Assembly: GCA_030762935.1 (NCBI GenBank)
Contig: CM060900.1
Span: 404,139,632 to 404,203,631, forward strand
Length of the DNA stretch: 64,000 nucleotides
Reading direction: 5' to 3'
Source: Hymenopus coronatus
Taxonomy: Eukaryota > Arthropoda > Insecta > Mantodea > Hymenopodidae
Shown here: positions 34,901 to 48,013 of the stretch, piece by piece
Layout: each line of letters begins with the position of its first letter
How positions within the stretch are numbered: the stretch's first letter is position 1
Notes under the pieces: generated by a model
The model's input: the letters and a program-made list of their open reading frames with translations, nothing else
Database searches by the model: none
What the model was told of the DNA's origin: nothing
Position numbers and translations under genes: made by a program

Positions 34901-35910
34901 AGTTGTGAAAAATAAAGGGGAAGAATCATTGAAAGTTAAATCCAAGTTCTTTTGTATTTCCACTGGGGTCAAATCTGGTCAAACTGAAGTATTTTATCAA
35001 AGCTTGTATTTCAGCTTTATCCAATTGGTAGACAAATTTTTACTAGTTTGTTTACTTTTATTTAATGCCCATAAATATTACATATAGCATCGCAGGTATT
35101 GGACAATTGATAACATCAAACTAAATCAAATGAAATGATAATTGGAAAGAAATTTAGAAAGGAAATACTCAGTACCCCTTGCATTTCCAGTAATAAGTAC
35201 TAAGGAAAATTTGTAAAAAAGCTCTGTCAGGGAGATGAGGCTTGAGATTTGAACTGTAAATTTCCTGTTCATGAAGCCATGCCTGAATGACCTCAGGTAT
35301 CTGTGTTGTACATGTTTACTTTATCATCAAGTGACTTAATTTATTTTTCTGAAACTTTACAGCATGTCATCTAGAGTAGTACTTAACCATCAACATTTAG
35401 CCATTTTCGTGATAATCTTTGAGTCAGACTTGAAGATGAATGCAAACACCCTGTGCTAACACACATAATGTATTTATAGTGTCAGCTCTGTAATAAATAT
35501 GAAGAAACCATGATGTAATATATCATCTTGAGAGACTATGCATATGAGACAGTCTTTTGAACATGTTGGTTCTTGGAATCACTAATGGGAATTTTCTAGC
35601 CTAGGAAAACTACAAAGAGATGATTATTGCTGCTGTGTTGTGGTGTCTTCATCCAGCTAACTACACTATTTTTCTCTCTTGGATGGTTGCAATTCAATAA
35701 GTGCACTGGTAACTGTGGAACACTTATTAGTTTTGTTTTTAATTGAACAAATCATGGGCTGCTTTAACCCAAACCTGTTTTCCTAGCTCATATTCCTGAA
35801 TTACTTCCTGAAAGTGACTTGCAATCCCCCACTTTTACAGCTATGAACTTTCACAACACACAAATGTTGGAGACATCAATGAAGCATTAATGAAGCACAT
35901 AGTGAATATA
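34901..35910. other. Non-coding intronic interval
   Basis: No gene recognised. The mariner N-terminal region may extend to about 35000 but is not readable. Confidence 0.4.
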
Positions 35911-35966
35911 TATAGCCCAGGTTCGATCCCAAGTAATAAAAGTTGGCATTAAAAACTATAAAAAAA
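35911..35966 (+). repeat. Miniature SINE-A copy (56 bp) with 12-bp target duplication
   Basis: Perfect copies of atagtgaatata flank it at 35899-35910 and 35967-35978. The insert contains the SINE-A B box (ggttcgatccc, 35920-35930) followed almost at once by the family tail (agttggcattaaaaactat plus an A-run). The 5' half of the tRNA head and some 150 nt of body and core are missing. The duplications show that the left and right ends are the real insertion ends. Confidence 0.82.
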
Positions 35967-35978
35967 ATAGTGAATATA

Positions 35979-38149
35979 GGAACAAATGAGTGAATGCCCT
36001 AATGCCACTTGTGGTCAACTTTTTACAAAAATGCACATATCCTAACTTGGATGTTATCTTGCTGCCTATTTTCAATTGGTTATTTATTATTTTTAAATAT
36101 ATAACAACTGTTATTATTGGTTAACTCAAAGAGTATTTCTTAGAAAATATGAGTCAGACTAAAATGTTTCTTGCAATGTTGCATATTCAGAATCTGATAA
36201 GAGGCGTCTATCTCTTGTCTATTTCTATACGAGGTTCTCCAAGGCATCCTGAACAGGTATCTGTCCTGACCCTTTCCTTACAACATTACAACTCTTCCAA
36301 CATACTCTTTATATTAATTTACAGCACTATTAGTTTACATACATGCATCTACATACACATTACCATACATTTTTAAACTTTAATGCTACTACCGCTTCTG
36401 CTTCTGCTGCTGCTTGCAAGTTGTAATGTGCTTACTGTGACATATATCAATGACATATTTCATAGTAACAGAATATGATTTAGTTCTTTAAAGTTCAGCA
36501 AATCACAGAATAAGGTAGTAATGCTTACTTTATGACTTATGTGTCCAAATCATTAAGCAAACTGGGTCACAATAGTAACAAAATCCATAAAGATAGAAAT
36601 TGTGCTACACAATGAGGGCAGATGATCATAGATAAAAATCTTTGCCAAGAGGCACCATTTTTAAACATCCCACAGGTGTGATTTAAATACATGAAGATGA
36701 AGCAATCAGCCCATTCAGTATTTTCTGTTATTTATATAACCCAGGAAACATATTTATTTTCTCTAATGGTTTAAATGATTATATATTTTTAAAGAAGATG
36801 TTCTGCAGTGCTAGCATAAGCCACTGCATGCAACTCTTAACCACCATCTGTATTTTATATTGCCTATACAGTCTGTTGTGAAATAATAGCAACAGAATAT
36901 AACAAACTTATAGTTTATACTTGAACTAGTCCAAATTTTGATGTCACAGCTTTGAAACTCTTTTAGGTATGTTTTTAATGTAACATTGAAAAATGCATCA
37001 TTTTGAGATTAGGTAGTACACAAAGCGCTAGTGTGTGATGCCCATATACTCAACACAGAGAGTGTTCTGGGCAAGCACATCTCATGGAAAAATGGGTTTC
37101 TCATTGTTTATCAGTAAACTTGTCCTAACTTTCAGGTAAATGAGCAAAAGGCAGTTATCTATTCAAAAGACTACTAATTAGACAGCTTCACAGTTGCGCT
37201 TGGATGTGAAACATACATATTTTGACCTAACCATAAGTATCTTTTGCTTATTATCCTAATCATTTTGTAATCATCCTAATAGTAAACTCTCAAAAATATA
37301 CTGTAAATATCAACAAAATTTACTGTTAAAGTACCAATGTTTCATTAGTATTATGAGTTAAAGACAGTAAAATAAACTTTTTGTCTCAGAATATAAGGGA
37401 TTTATTTTTGTTTAATTTTATCCACAATCTCTTGGTAGTGTTCTGATATTATTCTTGCCTCTGTTTCTTTATCATATCCTTTCCTCCATCCTCAAGATCA
37501 TAAACATAAATTGTCCCTAGAAGATAGTATTGGCAGTGTATATATCTCAACTTATTTTCCCAGTCATTTCTTTTCACTCATAGTCTATTACGATGAGATT
37601 GTATGTTGGAAGTATAAACAACTAAAGGTATAGGTTCTTTAGCTGGATTTGCAAAGATAAGAAGTCCCTTAATGTTAGCTAACCACTGTGCAGCATGTTG
37701 ATATGTTTACAAAAACACTGCTAAAGCATTTGAATCTGTGCTTCCCAACCTACCCACATTACCTACAATAGCATGTGGCTTTGTTCTTGGGTAATTACAT
37801 AATCCTTGCTGAGCATGAGGCATTTTGATGTATCTGTATTAGTGTTGAAAACTATATCTTTGTATCACATAGGATCTGAGCAACAATGTCCATATTTTGG
37901 TTCGGTGTCAAGAACCATCATGTATATTAAGTAATCAGATTCTTGTAAACAGCACATCAGTGAAAAGCATTTATTATGCATCTGTAGCATAATAGTTTTG
38001 CAATATTGTGCCGATTTTAGATGCTTATGGTCTTTACTTAAAATTTTTATATAAATACAAATTTTTATGAGAATAACCATAACCTCCATGGAATTAAAGA
38101 AACAGCTGAATGTTGACAGAACTCTAAAAGAATAACAAAGCATTGGGCA
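35979..38149. other. Non-coding intronic interval
   Basis: AT-rich. I see no conserved protein motif, tRNA-like box pair or terminal repeat. Confidence 0.4.
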
Positions 38150-38620
38150 GTTCTAGCCATTAATATCTCGGAGATGGTTGATGCCACAAAATGGTTATTT
38201 GAAATAACTTGTGTGTTTTAAAGGTGTCCACAGTTTTTGTATAGCATGTTTCCATCCATCACTTAATGTTTACCAGTCATACAAGATAGTACAAAATTCC
38301 TTCCAAATGAAGGACACTGCACAGGCTACTTCCATAAAATGTAATGTTTTTAATATATGGTGTTTTAGTCAATATCATTAAAGTCATTATCAGAAAACCT
38401 TGAGCAATACTTATGTAGTGGGTATCTGAGGTTGTGGGATTTTCTTGAAAATCCTTGTGTTGCAGTTTGGCATTTATCAAACTTATCTCAGAATCCTTGT
38501 TTTGGATTCAGGGTACCTCAAAACATGTATTTTCCTGAAATCCTAGTATAGGATTTTTTTGATGGAATGCAATGGCTTCTCCACTTACTATGTATGTGGT
38601 AGAGAAAATAAAAATTAAAA
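38150..38620 (+). repeat. Dispersed repeat E, copy 1
   Basis: Shares with 51108-51740 the phrases gatgccacaaa, ttgtgtgttttaaa or ttgtgttttaaa, acaaaattccttcc or acaaaattctttcc, and near the end tggaatgcaat then tactatgtatgtggt. The order is the same in both. No ORF or termini recognised; class unknown. Confidence 0.7.
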
Positions 38621-38915
38621 ACTGATCCTTCATGTGGGAGAAGCAAAATGGTACTAATGTATGTCATTTATCAACAGAATAACATATTAAGAGTGTGGAC
38701 TCCTGAAAATGGGAAAAACTGCTTTGTACTGGGTGCAATTTATTGTTAGGAACTGTTTACTTTAACCAGCTATTTATTATGTGTCTGTGTTACCATCAAA
38801 GTAAAAAAGAAATTTAGGGATATTTGTATTATATTTTATAATAAACTTTCTCTTTCTTAAGAAATTTATCTTCTGTTGTGTATAGTAACAGAATGCATTT
38901 GTGTTATTGCTTTAG

Positions 38916-39159
38916 TATCTGCTAGAAATGAAACCACTGATCCTGCCACCAGAGCATGTGTTAAAGCGTGGTGATTCAGAAGCAATAGCATATGCTTTCT
39001 TCCACTTACCACATTGGAAGCAAGTAGAAGGTGCACTGAATTTATTGCACTGTACTTGGGAGGGAACATTCCGGATGCTGCCATATCCTCTAGAACGTGG
39101 GCACCTGTTCTATCCTTATCCAACATGCACAGAATGTGCAGACAGAGAACTTCTTCCAG
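38916..39159 (+). CDS. ST7: ST7 homologue, internal exon (second in window)
   Basis: The 244-bp exon begins [20 protein letters not shown] and contains [49 protein letters not shown] and ADRELLP, a nearly residue-for-residue match to the most conserved part of ST7. The acceptor is tgctttag before 38916 (phase 0, fitting the previous exon). The donor gtaagt starts at 39160 after a single base g, giving a phase 1 intron. No frame damage, in sharp contrast to every transposon ORF in the window. Confidence 0.97.
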
Positions 39160-42100
39160 GTAAGTGTTGTAAATTGCAGACTCAGTAATCCTTATTGAAC
39201 TCTTGAGCCTCTTCTGTTGCTTTTGTATCATTGTGAAATGTTTAATCACATGTACATGATCAGATTTGGTAAGTGCCTGAAACATTTTAGAGACTACTAA
39301 CCGTTGTAGTCCAGCTGCTTGCTGAGCATGAAGTATATATGCATGGGTGAAATATATTGTACCTAGAGTGAGTGCTGGAAGTGTTGTCAGCTTTGTATGC
39401 AACACTGAAATCTGTGGATTGAATTTTCACTAGGCAGAGTTTGTTTTCAGAAATTAACTAAATAAATTACATGAAAACTTTCTGTTTCAATTCTTTCTGG
39501 TATGTGGTTTAATCTGTAAACTCTTTTGTTTTTTAACTTTATCCATGGATACCATGGATAAAAGTGAAAAGGATTGAAGTTGCTGTAGCTGGCTGCCCAT
39601 ATGCTACCTACAACAACTCTTATCATCTAAACTTCAAATAAAGTTATGTCTTTCACACAATATATAAGCCATCACAGAGTCTTGCTGAAACCATGTTACT
39701 GCTCTTTGTTAGTGAGCTTTTCAAAAGAAATACTCTAGTATTTTGGTAATGTATTGATGGATTAATGTTTTTGCAAAGAAGATCAATCCTATAATGCAGC
39801 CTGCACAGTAGTGCACTACATGTCTACTTTAATGCCATGAAGTGGAACTTTTTTGTGTTAGTCTAGGATTCATGGATGACCAGTACTAATTTTTGTAGTA
39901 TTTTTGAGCCTGAGTAAACCAGGTTTTATCAGAAAATAAAATTAGCTATTTCACTGCTATGAATTAAGTTTTAGAATAGCAGTCTAACTGCTGGATCACA
40001 TAATTTCATTTCTGCACTGATTTTATTTTCCAGTTTTAGTACTTGTTTGTGGTGATTCCAACAATGTTGGAGTTATTCAAGTCTGCTAAGCCATATGAGA
40101 GATTTCTGAGGTGAATGTTCAAACTGTTTCAATGGATTTTATGCTGCTTCTCATCCTTAAAAACCCTGCACTTAACATCTCCTTTCTTATAAACTGGTTC
40201 AAGGGAAGCTTCTGTTATTGAACCAAATTGATAAATAGATTATATGTCAATAGGTATCATGGAGTTATCAGCATAACCAAAAGAAATATAAAACATACAC
40301 ACCCTTGGCCACAGATATTGTCTTAAATGCATGCAAGTAGATGGATCAGGAGTTGCTGCACATTTCTGGAATCAGAAACAAAATAGACCTAAATACTAAA
40401 CACATTTACTAAACACATAAGCCGTCTGCTAAAACTTGCCATCTTGGGAGAAGATTTTATTTTGGGGGTTGGGGAGAACAGAGTAATTAACTTTGAATGA
40501 GCTCTGAATTATCCCAGCATCACATAACACCAAGTTCATCACACTATCTTCAATGTTTAAGTAACCAAGTTCATCAAGTTATGTACAACTCCAACACATC
40601 AGTTTATCATCAGCTGATAAGGAAGAAGTGAGTGCTTCTGAAACATGTTTGCAAATAATTGCAGCAATTGAAACACTATCAGACAAATCAACTCCAAATT
40701 CCTTTCATGTATCTCACTTCTTGTCCATTTTCCCTAGTTTCTTTAACAGTCCATGAATTGTGTTACTGTTCCCAAACTCCTGGGAATTTGCCCACAAATT
40801 TCTTTACCAATGATTCATCATTACATTCGTACATGTATATACATTGTTTTGCAGTAAACCTCGTGAGCTAATTGGTATTGTAAACATAACAATGTATTCC
40901 TTGCCATTATAACTTGTAATAACACAATTAAGTGTGTTACAACTGCTACAAATTGCATTTATGTTATGTTTAACAAATATAAGTATGGGGAACAGCTCAA
41001 GTGCTGGCAGATCACGCCACACACTGTTTCAGCTAAGCAGACTCATGAAGTCTTGTGCCAAAATTGACCTATAATGAAATAATTTTATTGATCCAGAAGT
41101 GCAGCAATCCTCTGTATAATATCTATTTAATCAGTAAGCTTTTGAAAAGTATTAAAAGTCTGTTACTGTACCCTAAATAGCTAAATTACTCTTGATGAAC
41201 CTAGATGTAGATACTTGTTGCAATTGGATAATTTTCTAATGTGCATGCTAAGTAGTTTCAAAATTCTGGTTGGTATTATTGTGATTTTCATAATCACCAA
41301 TTCTTCATTACTGAAGCAGACATCACTGTGAACATAGGGTGTCAACATTAGTCCAGTAAATCTATATGTGGATATCTGAAATCTCAGTTGTGTTCTGGAA
41401 GTTTTCAATTCTGATTCAACTTTTCAATTTTAACCTTCACGGAGCCAGTATAAAAGAGCAGTTGCTTTTGATGAAACAACATAAAGAATATGGTTAATTA
41501 AATAACTTAAGAAAATACTAATAGCTTTGAAAATTGTCTTCACTGATAGACTACTGAATCATTTATCACTGCATTGAGTCCATGGGCCAGCCATCATTTG
41601 AATTCATTTTTGGACATATTTAGATAAGCTATAAATCATTAAAAAACAAAATTTCTTAAATGAAAGGAATTTCTTAAATAACTAGCTATAAAATGGTGAT
41701 TTACTAGCTCTGCAATGTGTATGAAAACTGGTGTTAATTAAGACTCCTATTATCTGAGGGTTTATGATTTGATATACAAATGGAAACATTGACATCCCGT
41801 TTTTACTGGAAATATTGTGCCCTGAAATGCAAATTTTGTTAAAGCAAGAATTCCTCCGTCATGTATTCACTAAGAACATAAGCTCCTTAGATATTTTCAC
41901 CAAGACACCTAGTTGTTGAAGGATTTGTTTCACCTACAGATTGTGCTTGAGATGAAACACTAAATTATCACAGCCCACTTCCAGTTGTCATGAATTTGTA
42001 AGTTATTATGACTGTAAATTCTAACACTAATGTGTGGTGAAGCTGGTATGTGGGCATCCTCATTTTCCTCATTCTCACTATGGTCAGATTGTGATGATTC

Positions 42101-43674
42101 ATCAGTAAACACATCATCAGAAGGCACATCACTGTCCTCAAAAATAATTGCAAAAGCCTTGTATTTTCCACTTCTTTTGCATCAGCCATTTTTACTGTTG
42201 TGCCACTCACAGAATGATGTAAATTTGGCAGCTTCTAAGAAAAATTATTGACACAGAGCTTTCTTTTGGCAATTCAAATTCAGTCTAATAGGCAGTGACA
42301 GCTTTATGGGTCAGAGACATCTCTTGGAGACTTGGAAGACCAAAACTGATGATGTAATCTGTCCAATCTAGCAATGTAGCAGGCATAAGATTGTTGTAAA
42401 CCCTAACGATGAAAATATCCGTCATTGTACAAACAAGGTAAGCTATACAATTACAGATAACGTCATAAAGTATGTGAATGAGTTAAGAAATGAAATGTCT
42501 GATCCAAAAGAATGTCATTTTCGTGCTGCTATTACCTTTAGTACTGTGGGTTACTAGTGTTGCTGCCTGCACATGGAAAATAGAAGCTGCAACTCTGAAA
42601 CATATGTGCCACAGTTACCTTAAAGCTGGTTCACATAACTGAGAATGTAAACCAGAACAGAAAAACAAAGTTAACACTTTTAGGCCAGGCACATTTTATT
42701 ACAAAGTAATCCCCCCCACCCATCCCATCCTGTTCCATAATAACACAATACATGGTGCTATTTGAAATTTTAAAAAGTGAAAAAAATGTACATCACTCCA
42801 ATGTGTCAAAAAGGTAGACATACAATTGTGTGGGTAAGGCCTTATATGAGAAATGTATATGTTATTGTGTGTCAGGCTTACATCAGAGAGATATTAAGAG
42901 CAAATATTCAAAATACAACATAAACATATTAATACAATAGTGGAAAAAGCTTAAAGTTGTAATTGACACTATATTTTTGTTAAAATATACTTAAAATATA
43001 ACACAAAAATGGTGTTGGCAATTAAGGGAGTGATTATGATTATGCAGATGGCAATTGATTTATGATATATGAACATTTATGTTATTTTGTTGGTGTTATT
43101 TTATTTGTTCAATTCTGATCTTTTCATAAATGCTGGCATTGTAAGCTATATAATTTATTGGGCATTGATATAAGTCACAAAAATGTTCAATAAACTGTTG
43201 TTTAAAGTAGTACAAATATTTTTATCAAAGCTTATTTTTGCAATGAAATGTCTGTTAAATGACTGTAGACAGTGAGCAAAATGTTTTTTCACATGTTTTT
43301 CAGTAAGCTATAAATTGATGTGAGTGAAGTATATAAATTAAGTTAACCACACAAGTAGAATTCTTTCTCTTTTTGTGTATGTGAAGTGAACTTTTAGAAG
43401 AAAAGAATCTCCTTCTCAACAGAATATACATCTCATATATTAACAAAGACTTGCTGCACAAAATGACATGTTGGAAAGGCATCTTTTATGGTAGCTGATG
43501 GTAGAGATATACTAATGTGCTAGAGCAGACACTGTACATGGAATTAGAACAATTCATTTGCTTCTAACAGTAGGCCTAATATCTTTGTCCCTGTTTAAAG
43601 ATTGTGAAGATTTCCAAGATATTTATTTGAGGATCTTTGGAAAGATACATTTTTGCTGTAATCTTCATTTCAGA
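39160..43674. other. Non-coding intronic interval, 4.5 kb
   Basis: No exon of ST7 and no clear element. At 41968-42210 (minus) an acidic, serine-rich stretch is readable only with a frameshift and matches nothing I know. The rest is AT-rich without motifs. Confidence 0.45.
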
Positions 43675-43838
43675 AATTCATTTAAGATTTGCACTTCCTG
43701 CTAACCATTCAATTTAAGTATCCACATTAATAAAATGTATCAGTAAATGATAATAAAATTCATTTAAGATTTGCACTTCCTGCTAACCACTCAAGTAAAG
43801 TATCCACATTAATAAAATGTATCAGTGAATGATAATAA
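43675..43838. repeat. 82-bp tandem duplication
   Basis: Two units (43675-43756, 43757-43838) both start aattcatttaagatttgcac and end gataataa, differing at a handful of positions. Confidence 0.95.
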
Positions 43839-44264
43839 GGAATAAAAGGCATTTTAAGTCAGCTTTAGTTAGCAAAATATTACTTTATAAAGTGATATTA
43901 ATAAACCAAAAAAACCTTAATTAAAACTAAAATATGTAGAACAGAATTTTTAGTAAATTCATTTTAGTTTATTATTTTGAAAATTTAGTTGTTAATGCCT
44001 GAAGTGCATTTTTCATCTCTTTAAAAGCAAATAATGGTGTCAATATGCAAAACATTTACTGTTATGCATGTTCTAATGGCAAATACACATGTTACATAAT
44101 CTCATTTTTTTGTTGCCCATACACAAATTAAGCCAACTCCGCACAATTGTGGAGTGCTGCTTTATATCACTTAAAGGCATTTGTATTTTAAAAATGTGTA
44201 ATTAATAATATAGAATACTTTTCTTCAATCCTTAAGGAAAGATTTTAGACTATTCCAATACATA

Positions 44265-46196
44265 CAGAATGTCCCAGAATTTGACCGCATAAATTGGCAA
44301 GATTGTAGAGGGTCCCAAGATACACAATTTGAGATAGGGAACCTATTATCCTGTTTGCCATATATCAAATTTATGGCATGTTTTCTGGATCACACATCAA
44401 TGGCCATAAATTAAAAGAATATGGACATTCTTTCATTCACAATGCCTCATTGGTATGCCAGTTGTCAAAGGAATGCAATCTTGGTGCACAATTAATACTA
44501 TATATAAAATGATTGGACTTGTAACTTTGGCAAAATTGTCAGTTCTTCGAGGGTGTGCATGCCTCTGATTATAGCTTGGTTGATTTCAGATCATATTAGC
44601 TAGCTAGAGTTCTTCGCCAAAACATGCTGATGGGGAGTCGATATAGCGCTGGTCATCGAACCCTGCGATACAAATATTGCACCACTCTCTGAAGTATCTG
44701 TATTTTATTTGTTGTATTTTAGCAGCACTAATACACTTAGTTTATTTTTCTGAAGCTAAAACAATAAACCCTCCAGTACAAATTCTTTCAAAAGACTGAG
44801 AATGATGTCTAAGTTGCGCTCAAATTTAAATGCAGTAATGGTCAAGGAATCTGTGCAGCTTAATGCAATAAAACAATTAGGCTTGTTGAAAACATTTATA
44901 TAATGTGTGCTTTGGAACATAGTAACTGAACTATGATTTTAGCGGTGGAATAAAAGAATCTGGACTATTCCCAGGATTCAAACAGCGGTACTTTGATTTT
45001 ATCCATAGGTATTAAGCTGTTCTAATCACTTGATCTACTGTGGTCCTGAAAATCTTGTCTAATACCTACACATGACTACTGTGAGAACCATGAATTGCTA
45101 AACATTGTGTTCATATTGTAAAAGTATACACATTATGTGTAAGAAAATAAATTGTTTCAAAGGTGCAAAACAGAGAGCACATGTCTAATATCCTAAGGTA
45201 ATCTAAGCAGCAAACTTCAGAATTCATGTGCTTTTTGCTGCCACATAGTGCCATTGTACATGCTTAAGAGCCTCACTACCAGATTTCCATTGAATCAGAT
45301 GAACAACTATTGAAACAAACTTCAGCTTCTTGTGGTGAGGTTCACAACAATCCTGGAGTTTTTGACAGGGTGCGAGGTTTATTTCTTCATAGGTGTAATA
45401 TCTGCAGAGATGTTGCAGGTCATCACATCAAAAAGTTCCTCTGGTGAAGCATAGTAGTTTGTGCTTCGGATATTATATTATGTCTCAATGTCTCTTTCTA
45501 TGTATTTGCCTTTCATGCAGAGATGTTTTCCGACTAGTACACAGTTCTTAATTCATTTTATGTAGGTACTTTTTTATACAAACATTGTTTGTTCATTTTT
45601 ATTTAATTTGAAGTTCATTTGACACAATGATAATATTGTTTCGTTAAATGTAAACTATGCCTACAATAGCAATGTAGATAACACTGTATTTTAGAAACTC
45701 CTTCGAGGGGTATGGAGAAGTGTACCCCTTCAGGTGTTAAATGCAATTGTTATTGAAATGTTCTTCATTGTACCTATGAGCAACATAGCACCTACATGAT
45801 AATCATACTGTACATTTGTTTTATTTGTCAGTATGAATAAAGTGTATTGAGCAATGCAGCAAAATATGAATGACTCATTACAAAATTCAAAAAAGGAAGC
45901 AACTAAAAGTAAGTGTATCTATGGAGGCTTGAACCCTCAACTCCCTCAACATCTTAACCCGATACTCTTGCAATAACCATAACACTAAATAATGCCGCTA
46001 TACATATATTCTCAGAAATACAGGTGCTCATGTCACAGTCCACTGAGGTTTGATCAGTGGCGTGCTAACCCTTAATACATTTTATGCTGTAGCAAAGAAT
46101 TTAGAAGCCATAGCTCATATGTTCCCTATCTCAAACTATTTATTTTGGACCCCTCTACAATCCTGCTAATTTGTGTGGTCAAATTCTGGAACACCG
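44265..46196. mobile_element. Non-autonomous DNA transposon with ~78-bp terminal inverted repeats and TA target sites
   Basis: Left end cagaatgtcccagaatttga (44265 onward) and the reverse complement of the right end (cggtgttccagaatttgacc) match over about 78 bp, through gattgtagagggtcccaa-type sequence to gtttgagatagggaac (44342; right repeat 46120-46196). Both ends abut TA (44263-44264, 46197-46198), the Tc1/mariner target. The 1932-bp interior shows no transposase motif, so it was probably mobilised in trans. Possible tRNA-like phrases lie inside (44970-45050, 45910-45990) but are weak. Confidence 0.82.
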
Positions 46197-46599
46197 TATA
46201 ATACAGTTTAGAAAACTGTGATACTACACACATTTTTGTTTTGCATCTTGTGTAACATGCTAGACAAAACCTGTTGGTCCATTCTTGGCACTTTCTGTTG
46301 GCTGTTTTGATACCAAGCTGATGAAACATTATCTGTGCTTTTGTCACAAACTAGTTTGAATGGGAAACTCATTGTGTAAATTTTGGAAATAATGGAATGA
46401 TAAACTTGACTATACACCTGCACAATTGAAAGGGTTAAAATATCTGTATTAATCACATGAGCATTTGCAATTAACAAGAAGGTTTCCAGGTTTCAGGAAC
46501 AGGAAAGAAGAGTTTTAACTTTTTGCTTTTCAGGCACAGCATATTAGATCTATGTCATTCATATTCAACCCTTTATGGTAAAAATTATGGCATCCATGG

Positions 46600-46870
46600 C
46601 TTAAAACAGCCTATAGCGTTCTCTCTAGCCATAGTCTGGGAAAGAAAAAATTCTAGCAGATATACATCCTGGCCATAGAGTCAGACTCCCTCACTCAGAT
46701 TTACTGAACATTGGTTCTTCTAATGAAAACATCATCTACAAGTTGTTTATGTGCAACTCAAAAGAGACTCAATAATTTTAATGTATAGCATTAATAAAAT
46801 AATGAAGATTAGTATGACGAGGAATTGGAATTAGTGTTGGATCCGCATTTATAAAATGTTAACTGCATTG
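46600..46870 (+). repeat. Dispersed repeat D, copy 2
   Basis: Similar to 62130-62480 in the same order (aaaaaattcta, tcagattt..tgaac, atgtatagcattaataaaat, gaggaattg) and to 32140-32345 inverted. No coding content. Confidence 0.65.
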
Positions 46871-46920
46871 AGTTTTGGTGTTGGCTAACTTGCATTATGT
46901 TGGTAGAATCTGAAGCAATA

Positions 46921-47326
46921 GCTTTGATCAATTACAAACAAATAAAATTTTATGCACAAAATCAACTTTCCACTTAGCTATCAATGTGATGTTGCATATA
47001 AATGATCATTAATGCACATTCCCATTCTCATTCTAGGGGATGCTGTGAATGAAAATGGTGTGCTGTTTTGGTTTTTGTTTTTGTTTCCATTCTCAGATTA
47101 TTGTAAACCAGCCTTTATTTTAAGCTTTGATCAATTACAAACAAATTAAATTTTATGCACAAAATCAACTTTCCACTTAGCTATCAATGTGATGTTGCAT
47201 ATAAATGATCATTGATGCACATTTCCATTCTCATTCTAGGAGATGTTGTGAATGAAAATGGTGTGCTGTTTTGCTTTTTGTTTTTGTTTCCATTCTCAGA
47301 TTATTGTAAACCAGCCTTTATTTTAA
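46921..47326. repeat. 203-bp tandem duplication
   Basis: Units 46921-47123 and 47124-47326 are nearly identical from gctttgatcaattacaaaca to cagcctttattttaa, with fewer than about ten differences, so the duplication is fairly recent. No ORF. Confidence 0.96.
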
Positions 47327-47770
47327 GAATAAACCACTAACTGAATAAGGCATTGGATACAATATGATATTCCTAAATTCCTGTGCAAGCAAGGAACATT
47401 AGTAATAGGGTTCAGTAATTCCTCCGTGTGTGCGTGGTATGTGCGTGCATGTGTGATACTTTGGACTAGGTAGGCACATTTTTATAATAAACTTGCATTA
47501 TCATTTATCTCATGTTTATTTTCTAAAGTATAATTTTTCAGTTGAACTGACACAAACTGGCTCTGATATTGATCAAGAAATCCCTTCTTTTATGTCTATA
47601 ATTTGCATAAACATTATCAGTGATATGGTTCCTGTATCAATAATTGATATATAGAACATGTAAGCAATGGAAACACATGAATGTAAAATACCTGCAGCAA
47701 ATAGTAACAGAACCGTACTCTCCAAATTGCAATGGTGCCAAAAATTTATACATAGTAAAATGCAAGACAT

Positions 47771-47999
47771 CTCAGCCTCGTAAGGTCCCTGGGGGGCCAA
47801 TTGAGGAGCTACTTGATGGAGAAGTAGCGGCTCCAGGTCATGAGGACCGCATTAACCGGCCGGGGGGATTCGAGGCGCTGACCACGTCTCACCCTCCAAT
47901 ACTGCACCCCATCCATGACGTCTGTAGTGGACCGAGATGGGGGACGCAGCGGCCGGGCGGTAGGCCAAGGTTCCCCGTGAGCTGTCGTGCCATGGAGTA
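47771..47999 (+). mobile_element. GC-rich 229-bp retroinsertion, probable RTE-type LINE 3' tail
   Basis: A perfect 14-bp duplication aaaatgcaagacat flanks it (47757-47770, 48000-48013), typical of LINE-mediated insertion. The insert is far more GC-rich than its surroundings: ctcagcctcgtaaggtccc, gaggagctacttgatgg, agtagcggctcc, cattaaccggccgggggg. I recall similar 3' tails (gaggagcta..., agtagcggctcc) on RTE-clade LINEs in orthopteroid insects. No protein remains, and the 3' end is ggagta rather than poly(A). Confidence 0.7.
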
Positions 48000-48013
48000 A
48001 AAATGCAAGACAT

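Larger units (their letters stand above)
19520..38915 (+). other. ST7 intron, 19,396 bp
   Basis: Bounded by GTAACC at 19520 and tgctttag before 38916, phase 0. It contains Gypsy-1, several DDE relics, SINE-A copies 3 and 5 and smaller repeats, listed separately. The stretches 19520-20860, 22641-23762, 30500-32139 and 35979-38149 show no recognisable gene. Confidence 0.9.

Noticed and set aside
38866..39405. Longest open frame in the window (179 codons, minus strand)
   Set aside because: It is antisense to the ST7 exon 38916-39159 and its reach comes from that exon's codon structure; its translation has no recognisable motif.
41968..42251. Acidic/serine-rich stretch possibly from a piggyBac-like N-terminus
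   Set aside because: Needs a frameshift to read and has no catalytic motif nearby; composition alone is not evidence.
44970..45990. Further tRNA-like box pairs inside the TIR element (and at about 15850-15910)
   Set aside because: B-box similarity is partial (gaatcctgg, ggttcaagcctc, gggtacaattcc) and no second copies share the flanking body.
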